64,000 bases of DNA from Pseudogemmatithrix spongiicola (GTDB lineage Bacteria > Gemmatimonadota > Gemmatimonadetes > Gemmatimonadales > Gemmatimonadaceae): assembly GCF_030623445.1 (NCBI RefSeq), contig NZ_CP130613.1, positions 3,162,001 to 3,226,000 on the forward strand, in the 5' to 3' direction. A model generated the notes under the pieces. The model saw nothing but the letters and a program-made list of their open reading frames with translations. It did not search any database and was not told the DNA's origin. This document shows positions 40,278-49,607 of the stretch, piece after piece. Position 1 is the first letter of the stretch. Every line of letters begins with the position of its first letter. Made by a program: the position numbers and the translations under genes.

Positions 40278-43200
40278 GCGGCCGCCGCCTCCGCATGGTC
40301 GTCGTCCATCACGATGTCATCGTCCGCCACCGGTCCGCGCGCCGGCTCCGGCAAGTCCGTGCTCGGGACAATCGGCTCCTGGCGCGCCGAACGCAGCTGG
40401 CGGTTGAAGCGCTCGAGATCCTCGCGCAGGACCTTGTCGAGCCGGTCCGTCTGCACCTTGAGCATCGCCGAGACTTCGTTGTAGACGGCGATGGTCTGGT
40501 CCGTCGGGCGGTACGGGCCGGAGCCCGCGACGCCGGCGAGGGCCGCGATCTTGTTGTTGATGCGGATCGGGAAGTTGAGCGGATCCTGCGAGCTCTGGTT
40601 CCGGACCTGGTAGATCTCCTCTTCGATCGCCGCGAGCGAGCGCAGCAGCTCGTCGGCGTTGCGCCGCAGGCGCGGCACGGCCGCGACGCGCGCCTCGATC
40701 TGCGCGCGTACGTTACGGATCGTGCGCACGGCGTTGTTCGCCTCGGAGGTCTTGTCGCGCACCTGGATGAGGAAGTCGAACTGCGCCTGCAGGTCGGCCG
40801 CCGTCGCCGTGGTGCGCGGATCGTTGAGCAAGTTCACGCGCGCCGTCTGCGTCTCGCTGCCGACGGTGAGGCGCACCGTGTACGTGCCCGCCGGAGCCAC
40901 CGGCCCCGTCGTGCTGCCCGCCCACATGATCATGCCCGGGAAGGTCACGGCATCGGGGTAGCGCATGTTCCAGACGAACTGGTTGAGGCCCACGGCATTG
41001 CCCGGGCGCTGCGCCGCGGCGGGCCCGCCGCGACCACCGCCCGGTCCGGCAGGCGCACCCTCGGCGGGACGCACGGGCTGGCCGTCGTTCTCGTAGCTCT
41101 TGATCACGCTGCCATTCGCCGCGAGGAACTCCAGCTTCACTGGCTGGTTCGCGTCCTTGATGTGGTAATAGACCACGACGCCGCTCGGCGGATTCTGCCC
41201 GGGCCGGCTCGCCGCCGCCTGCTGGTTGCCGCCGCCGCCGAAGCCCCCGCCGCCCCAGTTGATGCGGTAGGCATCGCGCGGCTGGAACAGATGCGCCGGC
41301 TTCGCCGCGATCTGCGGCGTGTACTGCCGGATCGCCGACAGGTCGTCGAGGATCCAGAACGAGCGGCCGTGCGTGCCCGCCACGAGATCGCCTTCCTTCA
41401 CGACGAGGTCGTGCACGGGCACCGGCGGCAGGTTGAGCTGCAGCGGCTGCCAGATCGCGCCGTCATTGAAGCTCACGTACACGCCGCGCTCCGTGCCGGC
41501 GTAGAGCAAGCCGCGGCGCTCGGGGTCGTGGCGGATGACGCGCGTGAAGTGCTCGGCGTCGATGCCCGTGACGATCTTCGTCCACGTCGCGCCGAAGTCC
41601 GTGGTCTTCCAGAGCGACGGGCGGAAGTCGTCGAGCTGGAATCGGTTCGCCGCGACGTAGGCCGTGCCTTCGTCGAACGACGACGCATCGATGATGCTCA
41701 CGCGCGCGAAGTCGCCGATGTCGCGCGGCGTGATGTTCGTCCAGTTGGCGCCGGCGTCGCGGGTGATCCAAATGTATCCATCATCGGTGCCGGCCCAGAG
41801 GATGCTCCGGTTCTTCGGCGACTCGGCCAGTGTGAAGATCGTACCGTAGGTCTCGACACCCGTCTGGTCCTTCGTGATCGGACCGCCCGACGCACCCATC
41901 GTACGCGGATCGCGACGCGCGAGCTCCGGCGAGATCATCGTGAAGCTCTGGCCTTCGTTCGTGCTCTTGAAGAGCCGGCTGCCGCCGACGTAGAGCACCG
42001 ACGGGTCGTGCTGCGAGACCACGATCGGGAAAGTCCACTGGAAGCGGTACTGGATGTCTTCCGAGCTGTGGCCCATCGGATTGAGCGGCCAGGCATTGAT
42101 GTTTCGCTCGAGGCCCGTGCGCATGTCCTTGCGCGTCAGATAGCCCGAGTACGAGCCCGCGAAGATGATGTCCGGATTCGCCGGGTTCGCCGTCACGTAG
42201 CCCGACTCGCCACCGCCCGCATCCTGCCAGTCGGCGATCGTGATGTTGCCTTCCTTCCGGCTCGGTCCGCAGAGCGTCGAGTTGTCCTGCTGCGCGCCGC
42301 AGACCCAGTACGGGAAGTGGTTCGTCGTCGACACGTGGTACATCTGCGCCGTGGCGAACTCCTGGTCGGTCCACGTGCGGCCGCCCGTGAAGCTCACGTT
42401 CGCGCCGCCGTCGTTCGCCTGCACCATGCGCATCGGATCGTTCGGCGCGATCCACATGTCGTGGTTGTCACCATGCGGCACCTGGATCTGCTGCCGGAAC
42501 GTGCGGCCACCGTCGGTGCTGCGGAAGAACTGCACGTTCAAGCCGTAGACGACGTTCGTGTCCTTGGGATCCGCGTAGATCTTGCTGTAGTACCACGCGC
42601 GCTGCCGCAGCGAGCGGTCGCGGTTCAGCCATTCCCACGTTTGGCCACCGTCGTCGGAGCGGTACACGCCACCCGAGTCGTTCTCGATGATGGCCCACAC
42701 GCGCCGCGAGTTGGCCGGCGACACCGCGAGCCCGACCTTGCCCCACACGCCGCGCGGCAGGCCGCGGTTCGCCGTGAGCTCGGTCCACGTCGCGCCGCCA
42801 TCGGTGGTCTTCATGATGCCGCCGCCCGGGCCGCCCGAATTGAGCATCCACGGCCGCCGATACGCGTGCCAGAACGCCGCATACAGCGTGTTCGGGTCAT
42901 TCGGATCCATGATCAGGTCGCTGATGCCCGTCGAGTCGTTGCGGTAAAGAATGCGCTGCCAGTTCTTGCCGCCGTCCACGCTCTTGTAGACGCCGCGCTC
43001 CGGATTGTTGCCGAACGCATGGCCCAGCGCGCCGACGTAGACGATGTCCGGATTGGTCGGATGCACGCGCACGCGGGCGATGTGCCGCGTCTCGCGCAGC
43101 CCCATCAGCTGCCAGGTGCGGCCGCCGTCGGTGGTCTTCCAAAGGCCGTCCCCGTGCGAGGTGTTGCCGCGGATGTGCGTCTCGCCGCCGCCTACGTACA

Positions 43201-43522
43201 CGATGTCCGGATTCGACTCCGCCACGGCGATGGCGCCGATCGTCCCGCCGAAGGCGTTGTCGGTCGACGGCTGCCAGTTCATGCCGCCGTCGGTGGTCTT
43301 CCACACGCCGCCGCCCGTGGTGCCCATCCAGTACTCGAGGGGCCGAGACGAAGAGCCGGCCACGGCGACGGATCGACCGCCGCGGGCGGGGCCGAGTTCG
43401 CGCCAGCGCAGGGCGCGGAAGGCGGTGGAGTCCGCGGACTGCGCGGCCAGCGCATCCGGGAGGGCGAGGGCGACCGCGCCAAGCAGCGCGAGCGAACGGG
43501 GCAACCACTTCCGGACTGACAC
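40274..43522 (-). CDS. Secreted sortilin/VPS10-like BNR-repeat protein (1082 aa)
   Basis: This is a large exported protein. It starts at GTG 43522 with GGAGG 8 nt upstream and has a signal peptide ending near ALAAQ. Residues about 30-720 are repeated BNR/sortilin-like propeller units, seen as W(K/R)TTDGG, STDGGRTF and similar Asp-box motifs. A Gly/Gln-rich linker (WGGGGFGGGGNQQAAA) follows, then an Ig-like segment near 820-900 and helical repeats at the C-terminus, ending in a short acidic tail (DDDIVMDDDHAE). Such proteins are called VPS10-domain or glycosyl-hydrolase-like and are numerous in Gemmatimonadota. Catalysis is unproven; binding or scaffolding is as likely. First gene of a leftward operon. 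Confidence 0.9.
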   Translation of the reverse strand: MSVRKWLPRSLALLGAVALALPDALAAQSADSTAFRALRWRELGPARGGRSVAVAGSSSRPLEYWMGTTGGGVWKTTDGGMNWQPSTDNAFGGTIGAIAVAESNPDIVYVGGGETHIRGNTSHGDGLWKTTDGGRTWQLMGLRETRHIARVRVHPTNPDIVYVGALGHAFGNNPERGVYKSVDGGKNWQRILYRNDSTGISDLIMDPNDPNTLYAAFWHAYRRPWMLNSGGPGGGIMKTTDGGATWTELTANRGLPRGVWGKVGLAVSPANSRRVWAIIENDSGGVYRSDDGGQTWEWLNRDRSLRQRAWYYSKIYADPKDTNVVYGLNVQFFRSTDGGRTFRQQIQVPHGDNHDMWIAPNDPMRMVQANDGGANVSFTGGRTWTDQEFATAQMYHVSTTNHFPYWVCGAQQDNSTLCGPSRKEGNITIADWQDAGGGESGYVTANPANPDIIFAGSYSGYLTRKDMRTGLERNINAWPLNPMGHSSEDIQYRFQWTFPIVVSQHDPSVLYVGGSRLFKSTNEGQSFTMISPELARRDPRTMGASGGPITKDQTGVETYGTIFTLAESPKNRSILWAGTDDGYIWITRDAGANWTNITPRDIGDFARVSIIDASSFDEGTAYVAANRFQLDDFRPSLWKTTDFGATWTKIVTGIDAEHFTRVIRHDPERRGLLYAGTERGVYVSFNDGAIWQPLQLNLPPVPVHDLVVKEGDLVAGTHGRSFWILDDLSAIRQYTPQIAAKPAHLFQPRDAYRINWGGGGFGGGGNQQAAASRPGQNPPSGVVVYYHIKDANQPVKLEFLAANGSVIKSYENDGQPVRPAEGAPAGPGGGRGGPAAAQRPGNAVGLNQFVWNMRYPDAVTFPGMIMWAGSTTGPVAPAGTYTVRLTVGSETQTARVNLLNDPRTTATAADLQAQFDFLIQVRDKTSEANNAVRTIRNVRAQIEARVAAVPRLRRNADELLRSLAAIEEEIYQVRNQSSQDPLNFPIRINNKIAALAGVAGSGPYRPTDQTIAVYNEVSAMLKVQTDRLDKVLREDLERFNRQLRSARQEPIVPSTDLPEPARGPVADDDIVMDDDHAEAAAA

Positions 43523-43651
43523 GTGCGAGACCTCCGACAGGGTGGGGAACCTCGGGACCCAGCAGCATGATTGTAGCAGTGCAAGCCGCCGGCGACGAGT
43601 AGATTCCGCTCGCAGCGTCGACACCGCCTCCGCCATCTGCCTTCTGTCCCT

Positions 43652-44569
43652 ATGCGCATCACTACGCTCGCCCTCCTCGCTCCGTTCGCGCTCGTCGCCT
43701 GTGGCGGCGAGAACGCCTCCCAAGCCGCCGACGCCAACGCCCCGCTGGCGGTCGTCTCCGAAGGGCTCAGCACCCCTGAGTCCGTCCTCTGGGACGCCAC
43801 GCGCAACGTGTGGTATGTGAGCAACATCAATGGCTCGCCGCTGGGCAAGGACGACAACGGCTACATCGTCCGCCTCTCGGCGGATGGCGCCAAGCTCGAC
43901 AGTGTGCCGTTCATCAACGGCGCAGATGCCGACATCACGCTGAACGCCCCCAAGGGCATGGCCCTCGTCGGCGACACGCTCTGGGTGGCCGACATCGACG
44001 CCGTGCGTGCGTTCGACGTCAACACGGGGAACGCCGTCACCTCGCTCGAGCTCGGCGCGCAGAACGCGACCTTCCTCAACGACGTCGCCGTCGCGGGCGA
44101 CGGCACGATCTACATCACGGATTCCGGCATCAGCTTCAACGCCGATGGCTCCGTCTCGCACCCGGGCAAGAGCCGGGTGTTCGCGCTCGTCGGGCGCAAC
44201 GCCCGCGAGGCCGTCGTCCTCCCCGCGCAGTCGGCGGCCAACGGCATCGCGTTCGACGCCGGCAACAACCGCTGGCTCATCGTCGGCTTCAACTCGCCGA
44301 GCGTCTTTGGCTGGACCGCCGGCACCGACAGCGTCACCGTGCTCGGCAGCGGCCCCGGCGGCGGCGACGGCATCGTCATCCTCAAGGACGGCCGCGCGCT
44401 GTACTCGAGCTGGGCGGATTCGTCGCTGTATGTCTTCGAGAACGGCACCTCGACCAAGCTCCGTGGCGGCCTCAACGCCCCCGCCGACATCGGCTACGAC
44501 CCGCGCCGCCACATCGTGGCCGTGCCGTTGTTCACCGAGAATCGCGTCGAACTCTGGCAGCTCAAGTAA
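43652..44569 (+). CDS. SMP-30/gluconolactonase-like propeller lipoprotein
   Basis: This 305-residue lipoprotein (FALVACGG, lipid Cys 17) has a six-bladed propeller like SMP-30/NHL proteins: PESVLWDATRNVWYVSNING, PKGMALVGDTLWVADID, FLNDVAVAGDGTIYITDS and ANGIAFDAGNNRW. These proteins are calcium-dependent lactonases or binding proteins. It starts at ATG 43652, 129 bp from the divergent sortilin-like gene. The SCP2 and R2lox genes follow within 6 bp, probably in the same transcript. Confidence 0.88.
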   Translation: MRITTLALLAPFALVACGGENASQAADANAPLAVVSEGLSTPESVLWDATRNVWYVSNINGSPLGKDDNGYIVRLSADGAKLDSVPFINGADADITLNAPKGMALVGDTLWVADIDAVRAFDVNTGNAVTSLELGAQNATFLNDVAVAGDGTIYITDSGISFNADGSVSHPGKSRVFALVGRNAREAVVLPAQSAANGIAFDAGNNRWLIVGFNSPSVFGWTAGTDSVTVLGSGPGGGDGIVILKDGRALYSSWADSSLYVFENGTSTKLRGGLNAPADIGYDPRRHIVAVPLFTENRVELWQLK

Positions 44570-44574
44570 GCCCC

Positions 44575-44994
44575 GTGCCGAATCGTCCCTTCACGGCGGC
44601 ATGGGCGGAGGCATTCCAGTCGGCCATCGAGGCCGATGACGCCTATCGCAGCGCCGCCGCGAAGTGGACCTGGCCCGTCGCGCTGATCCTCAGCCCCGCG
44701 CCAGAGCTCGGATTTCCCGACGCCGTCGCCGTCGAGCTGCAGCTCGATCGGGGACGCTGCGGCGGCGCGCAGGTCGTGCCCGCCGACGCCGTGACGGCGC
44801 CCATCGCACTCACGGCGCCGTACGCCGTGTGGAAGTCCGTCGTGCGCGGCGAACTCGATCCCATTGTCGGCGTCACGCGCGGCAAGATTGCGGTCCGCGG
44901 ATCCCTCGCCACATTGATGATGCACGCCCGCGCCGCCACCGCCCTGGTCGCCTGCGCGAAGGCGGTGCCGACGGAGTTTCCCGACGAGGAGTGA
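44575..44994 (+). CDS. SCP2 sterol-binding-domain protein
   Basis: This 139-residue cytosolic protein has the SCP2-like pattern WTWPVALILSPAPELG, a central strand set (GGAQVVPADAVTAPIALTAP) and the late segment GELDPIVGVTRGKIAVRGS. The fold binds lipids or fatty acyl-CoA. The start is GTG 44575, 5 bp after the propeller stop. R2lox begins 3 bp after its stop. It may present a hydrophobic substrate to R2lox. Confidence 0.82.
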   Translation: MPNRPFTAAWAEAFQSAIEADDAYRSAAAKWTWPVALILSPAPELGFPDAVAVELQLDRGRCGGAQVVPADAVTAPIALTAPYAVWKSVVRGELDPIVGVTRGKIAVRGSLATLMMHARAATALVACAKAVPTEFPDEE

Positions 44995-44997
44995 GCG

Positions 44998-45870
44998 ATG
45001 CCCCTGGTGCAGCGTGAAGCCGAGAGCGCGTACTTCGAGCTCTATCGCAAGGCCAAGCAACTGCACTGGGATCCGGCCACGATCGACCTCCGGGCCGATC
45101 GCGCGCAATGGGAGCACATCCGCCGCGACTTCGCCGCCGAGCAGTTCCCCGAGCAGATTCTCCGCCTGACGTCGCTGTTCTATGAAGGCGAGGAGTCCGT
45201 CACCAAGACGCTCGCGCCCTTCTGTTCCGCCGTCTCGCGCCTCGGACTCGGCATCGACAAGGAGCTCTTCCTCACGACGCAACTCTACGAGGAAGCCAAG
45301 CACTTCGAGTTCTTCGCCCGCTACTTCCGCGAGGTCTTCGAGGAAGACGGCAGCATCACGCGGCAGTACATGACGCCGGCCCCGCAGGCGGTGCTCGTCG
45401 CCGATCTCGAGGAGGTCACCGAGCGATTGCGGCGCGAGGACGATCCCGTGCAGTTGCGCGCGACCTTCGCCGAGGCGGTCACGCACTATATGGGCGTCGT
45501 CGAGGCGATGCTCGCTCGCACCGGATACGTGGGTGCGCACGATGCGCTCGCCGCCCGTGGCTGGCTGCCGGGCCTGCAGGAGGGCTATCGGCTCATCAAG
45601 CGCGACGAGGGCCGCCATGTGAGTTTCGGCATGCGCTGCATCGCCGAGCTGACGTCGGCCCATCCGGAACTGAAGCCGGTCGTCCAAGGCGTGTTCGAGC
45701 GGCACCTGCCCAACGTGCTCGCCACGGTGCAGGAGTTCGATTATCCGACGCCGCTCGTGGATCTCGACAAGCTCACGGCGTACGCGCTCGCGCAATACGA
45801 GCGCTTTGCGGCCGCCGCGGGGCTCGACGGCAGCACCGCCGACCTCGACGCACTCAGCGCCGAGGACTGA
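44998..45870 (+). CDS. R2-like ligand-binding oxidase (R2lox)
   Basis: This 290-residue ferritin-fold protein has all metal ligands of R2lox proteins: Glu65 or Glu66 (FYEGEESV), Glu99 and His102 (EEAKH), Glu169 (YMGVVEA), Glu204 and His207 (DEGRH). Val68 and Tyr164 match the residues that form the Val-Tyr ether crosslink. These proteins assemble a Mn/Fe cofactor and bind a long-chain fatty acid; the natural reaction is unknown. It is not a ribonucleotide reductase subunit, and no NrdA is adjacent. An SCP2-type protein directly upstream fits lipid oxidation. Confidence 0.9.
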   Translation: MPLVQREAESAYFELYRKAKQLHWDPATIDLRADRAQWEHIRRDFAAEQFPEQILRLTSLFYEGEESVTKTLAPFCSAVSRLGLGIDKELFLTTQLYEEAKHFEFFARYFREVFEEDGSITRQYMTPAPQAVLVADLEEVTERLRREDDPVQLRATFAEAVTHYMGVVEAMLARTGYVGAHDALAARGWLPGLQEGYRLIKRDEGRHVSFGMRCIAELTSAHPELKPVVQGVFERHLPNVLATVQEFDYPTPLVDLDKLTAYALAQYERFAAAAGLDGSTADLDALSAED

Positions 45871-45876
45871 GCGGCC

Positions 45877-46827
45877 TCACGGCGTGCGACAGGGCTCCTG
45901 CTTCGCCTCGAGCCCGCCGTGCAGCACGTCCCCCGCACGCACGACCGTGATGTCTCCGCTCGCAGTGATCAGCACGAGCGTGTCACCGGCGGCACGGCGA
46001 ATCGCCGGCGTGGCCAACACGCCCACGAGCTCCGGTGGAGCGGACACGCGCCAGCATCCGTCGAGGACGGGCAGTACCATCGGCGCGGCCACCATCGGGG
46101 CCGCCATAGGCGCCGCCGCGCGGGCGGGCGCCTGACGTGCGGACGCCCGCGACTCATCGGACACCGCCGCCGCGCGTGTCGCGCGCGCCGCGCGGGCGCG
46201 CTCCTGCTCTGCGGCGAGTTCGGCACTGCGTCGCGCCGCCACATCCTCTTCGGCTCGTTGCGCCACGGGGGGCGGCGCGGCAGGCGGTGCTGCCGGCGGA
46301 GCCGCTTCGGACGCCACTCCTGCGGCACCCGCACCTGACGGCAGCGTATTGATTGACTGAGCGGCTGCCTCGGCCGCCGGGCGCGCCACGCCGATCGGTG
46401 GCACCTCACTCGGCGGCTGTACGCGATCGCCAGCCCGACCGACTTGCACGCCCGGTGCGGTGTCCGTGATCGTCGGTGACGGCGACGGTGACGAGACCAC
46501 ACCGAACGGCGCCGTGCTCTGCTCGCGCAGCACGTACGCGGTACCCGCGACCAACACAAGTCCCGCCGCCACGCCCATCCAGGACGCAACACGGAAGCCA
46601 CGGCGCGCCACGGCAGGCGCTGCCTTCCCACCCGCCGGCTTCGCGTGGGGCACGGCATCCAGCGCGCCGAGAATCCGCGAGCTCGCCGCAATCAGGCCGC
46701 GTGCCTCGGCCACCGCCGCCGCCCACTCCGCGTCCGTCGCCACCAGCCGCTCGAGGCGCGCCGACTCTTCCGGCGTGCACTCACCGTCCAGCCACTGGTG
46801 GATCAACCCTTCGTCAGGACGCGACAT
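45877..46827 (-). CDS. Anti-sigma factor, membrane bound, no zinc motif
   Basis: This 316-residue protein has a cytosolic N-terminal anti-sigma domain (PDEGLIHQWLDGECTPEESARLERL), a membrane helix at about residues 112-129 (SWMGVAAGLVLVAGTAYVL) and a long Pro/Ala-rich periplasmic part. A small Cys-containing domain ends it (LDGCWRVSAPPELVG ... EPC). The HxxxCxxC zinc site of ZAS-type anti-sigmas is missing. It overlaps the sigma gene by 14 bp (sigma stop 46814, start here ATG 46827). It should hold the ECF sigma at the membrane until a signal arrives. Confidence 0.82.
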   Translation of the reverse strand: MSRPDEGLIHQWLDGECTPEESARLERLVATDAEWAAAVAEARGLIAASSRILGALDAVPHAKPAGGKAAPAVARRGFRVASWMGVAAGLVLVAGTAYVLREQSTAPFGVVSSPSPSPTITDTAPGVQVGRAGDRVQPPSEVPPIGVARPAAEAAAQSINTLPSGAGAAGVASEAAPPAAPPAAPPPVAQRAEEDVAARRSAELAAEQERARAARATRAAAVSDESRASARQAPARAAAPMAAPMVAAPMVLPVLDGCWRVSAPPELVGVLATPAIRRAAGDTLVLITASGDITVVRAGDVLHGGLEAKQEPCRTP

Positions 46828-47329
46828 CCGCGCCTCCCCGGCCACCGGCCGCCAAGTCTTCGTATGACTCTGCCAGACGACGCCGCGCACGCGAGAGCGT
46901 CGTGCCGACGGAGCTCTTCTCGATGCCGAGCACGTCGGCAATCTCTTGGTAGTCCAACCCTTCTTCCTTGAGCAGCAACGCCTGGCGGTCCCGCTCGGTC
47001 AGTGATGCCAACGCTTGGCGCGCCATCCGCAGCTGCTCCGCGCGATCCGCGGTCTGCTCCGCCTCTGGCTCTTGCGCCTCGCGCTGCTCGGCAGCCATCA
47101 GTTCGAGGTGCCGGCGGTTGCGCGCATCGCGCCGCGCTCCGTCACGCACCAGGTTGTGCGCCACCGCGAAGACCCATGCGCGTTCGTTCACGATCGTCTC
47201 CTGCCGCAGGGCACGGACGAACGTCTCCTGCGCCACCTCTTCCGCCCAATCGCGGTCGCCAAGCCGGCGCGTGAGATACCGCACCAGCGTTGCGTGGTAG
47301 GTGACGAAGAGCCGTTCGGCCGTGTCCAT
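46814..47329 (-). CDS. ECF-type RNA polymerase sigma factor
   Basis: This 171-residue sigma factor has region 2 at residues about 5-75 (ATLVRYLTRRLGDRDWAEEVAQETFVRAL and WVFAVAHNLVRDGARRD) and region 4 at about 108-155 (LTERDRQALLLKEEGLDYQEIADVLGIEKSSVGTTLSRAR). It lacks regions 1 and 3, as ECF factors do. It lies between the VIT-vWA gene (7 bp upstream) and its anti-sigma (overlapping). The promoter it recognises is not known. Confidence 0.93.
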   Translation of the reverse strand: MDTAERLFVTYHATLVRYLTRRLGDRDWAEEVAQETFVRALRQETIVNERAWVFAVAHNLVRDGARRDARNRRHLELMAAEQREAQEPEAEQTADRAEQLRMARQALASLTERDRQALLLKEEGLDYQEIADVLGIEKSSVGTTLSRARRRLAESYEDLAAGGRGGADVAS

Positions 47330-47336
47330 CGGCGCC

Positions 47337-49550
47337 CTACCAGTCCCGCGCCACCGCGGCGAGCTCCGCGGCGCTCAGCCGTTCCGCGCCATCCGCCGCC
47401 AACACGACGGTCACGGCGCGCCCGCGCACCTCGACGTTGTCGCCGAGCGCAAAGGCCTCTCGCAGGTCAGGCGTGCGGTCCATGAGGGCGAAGTATGCAT
47501 CCGAATAGGGACGCACGCGCAGCGTGCGGGCCTGCGCGGCCTCGGCGCGCGCATCCACCCAGGTGCTGTCGCGGAGCACGAACAGGCGATTCGCCGCGCG
47601 CCGCGTCCGCGCGCCATCCATCGACCGATCCGCCTCGGCCATCGAGCGCGCGCTGCGCTGCGCGGCGGCGGCACGCGCTTCCTCGAAGGCCGTCGGCGCC
47701 GGCGGTGCGGCCGGCGCTGCGCCCGCGCCCATGGTCGCCATCGGCATCGCACGTGGTTGCCCACGCCCAGGCCGCGGCGCGTTATCCACGACCATGCCGG
47801 GTTCCAGCACGAGGTACGACGTGAGGACCGTCGGAATGCCCCAGCGCTCGCCGAGCGTCTTGAGTTCCTCATCCACCTCGGCCGATGGCCCGCTCTTGCG
47901 CCGCTCGGCGCTCAACCAGCCCACGCGTTGCGTCGCCCAGAGGCGTCCGACGAACGCGTCCTGCGTGCGCTGCGCGGGAAATCGCGCCACGGTCGACCAC
48001 TGCACCGGCCCCTGGGCGCCCCGCCCCGCAACCGTCAGGCGCACCGCATCGGCATCGCCGCGATACTTCGCGAGAATCGTCAGCTCCTGCCCGGCAAAGA
48101 GGTCGATCCGACCCGCCGGCATCACCTGCGTCAGCGTCACGCCCTCGGCGCGCACGCGCAGGTCCGTGGCGACGGGCCGCGTGATGCGCTGCGCGACGAC
48201 CCCGACGATCCGCTCCACGTCCTCCTGCGGCCGCACGAAGTGCGCCGTGCCGGCGCCATCGAGCGCGAGCCGCTCGAGCAATGACGCGTTCACGTCTGCG
48301 CCGAGCCCGAAGGTGAACACGCGACGCTCGCCGCGCTCCCGCGACGCATAGGCCGCGAGGCGATCGGCGTTCTGCTCACCGACCGTCGGCTCGCCATCCG
48401 TGAGGAAGAGGAGCAGGCCGAGGCGGCCGGCGGGTGTGTCCGCTTCGAGCCCGCGCGCGAGCGCCGCACCGATGTTCGTGCCGCCCACGGCGGCGAGACC
48501 GTCGAGCCATTCCTCAGCTGCCCGCAGGTTCGCGGGCGTCGCGGCGCTCCACGCATCGGCGAAGTCCGTCACGTCACTCGAGAAGGCCACGAGCCGGAAC
48601 CGATCGCTGCGGCCGAGGCTGTTGAGCAACTGCCGACCCGCCGCCTTGGCCTGGCGCAGCTTCTCGCCGCTCATCGAACCCGACACATCGATCACGAAGG
48701 TGATGTCGCGGGGCGTGGCGGGGCCCGTCTGTGCGGGCGGCGCCAAGGTGATGAGCACGTAGCCGTCATCGCGGCGCGGCGCATGCGTGAGTACGGTCAT
48801 CGCCGCACCGCTGCCGCGCACCGGCAGCAACAGCGTGACGGTGCCGACGGCATCCTCCACGCGGGCCACACGCCGGCGCTCCACCGCCGACGCAGCCCGC
48901 ACGTCGTGCGTGGGCGACCAGGCATCGCCGAAACCGTCGCCCTGCGGCCACTCGAAGGCGAGCGTCGTACCGCCTCCCTGCGTGCCTTGGCCACGCGGGG
49001 CCGGCACGTCGATCCGCAGCGCGTCGCCTTCACGCTCGGCAACGGCGCGGAACCGTACGGTCACCGTGCGCGTCTCTCCGGGCTGGATCGGGAAGATGCG
49101 CGTGCGCAGCACGCCGTGATCCATCCACTCGACCAGTGCGGGATCGCGCTGCCGGCGCACGATCTCTTCGTAGATGCGCCGCGCCTCGCCGGCGCCGCGG
49201 ATCTCGCCTGTCACCATCTCGCCGTCGATCATCAACGCGAGATCTTCGAAGGCCGCGCCTCGCGGCAGCGGTAGCACGTAGTCGGCCTCGCCGATCGTGC
49301 GCCCGCGGTTGGTCCAGCGCTCGGTCACCTCGTAGGCGAGCACGCGCCCCTCGAGCACTACGCGCACGTCGCGCCCCGTACGCACGACGCGTCCGTCCAC
49401 GGGACATGGAGGCTGCGGGCAGGGTGCCGCGACACAGGTACGTGTCTCGCAGGGCACAGGCCGCGCCTGCGCGCTCGTCGCGCGGGCGGTCAACATCAGC
49501 GGTAACACCATCAAGGCGGCGCGGACTGCGCCAGTCATTCGGCCGATCAC
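47337..49550 (-). CDS. Exported VIT and von Willebrand A domain protein
   Basis: This 737-residue protein starts at GTG 49550 with GGGAG 6 nt upstream; ATG 49538 is an alternative. After a signal peptide (ATSAQ) come a Cys-rich PCETRTCVAAPCPQPPCP segment and a VIT domain (about 55-175, YVLPLPRGAAFEDLALMIDGE). A vWA domain (about 283-450) has an intact MIDAS motif DVSGS at 288-292. The C-terminal part is Ala-rich and ends in VARDW. Inter-alpha-trypsin-like proteins bind matrix or protein partners through Mg2+. Linked to sigma and anti-sigma, it may sense or adhere at the surface. Confidence 0.88.
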   Translation of the reverse strand: MIGRMTGAVRAALMVLPLMLTARATSAQARPVPCETRTCVAAPCPQPPCPVDGRVVRTGRDVRVVLEGRVLAYEVTERWTNRGRTIGEADYVLPLPRGAAFEDLALMIDGEMVTGEIRGAGEARRIYEEIVRRQRDPALVEWMDHGVLRTRIFPIQPGETRTVTVRFRAVAEREGDALRIDVPAPRGQGTQGGGTTLAFEWPQGDGFGDAWSPTHDVRAASAVERRRVARVEDAVGTVTLLLPVRGSGAAMTVLTHAPRRDDGYVLITLAPPAQTGPATPRDITFVIDVSGSMSGEKLRQAKAAGRQLLNSLGRSDRFRLVAFSSDVTDFADAWSAATPANLRAAEEWLDGLAAVGGTNIGAALARGLEADTPAGRLGLLLFLTDGEPTVGEQNADRLAAYASRERGERRVFTFGLGADVNASLLERLALDGAGTAHFVRPQEDVERIVGVVAQRITRPVATDLRVRAEGVTLTQVMPAGRIDLFAGQELTILAKYRGDADAVRLTVAGRGAQGPVQWSTVARFPAQRTQDAFVGRLWATQRVGWLSAERRKSGPSAEVDEELKTLGERWGIPTVLTSYLVLEPGMVVDNAPRPGRGQPRAMPMATMGAGAAPAAPPAPTAFEEARAAAAQRSARSMAEADRSMDGARTRRAANRLFVLRDSTWVDARAEAAQARTLRVRPYSDAYFALMDRTPDLREAFALGDNVEVRGRAVTVVLAADGAERLSAAELAAVARDW

Positions 49551-49607
49551 GGGAGTCTCCCGGCTGGAGTTGCCAAGGAGACGCCGGCGGCCGGGAAACT
49601 TGCACAC

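Noticed and set aside
40295-43519. A plus-strand open frame of over 1000 codons opposite the sortilin-like gene
   Set aside because: It is antisense to a clear BNR-repeat protein, is Arg/His-rich with no domain, and arises from high GC at third positions.
44998-45870. Ribonucleotide reductase beta subunit
   Set aside because: The metal ligands fit both, but the Val/Tyr crosslink pair, length and lack of a large subunit favour R2lox.
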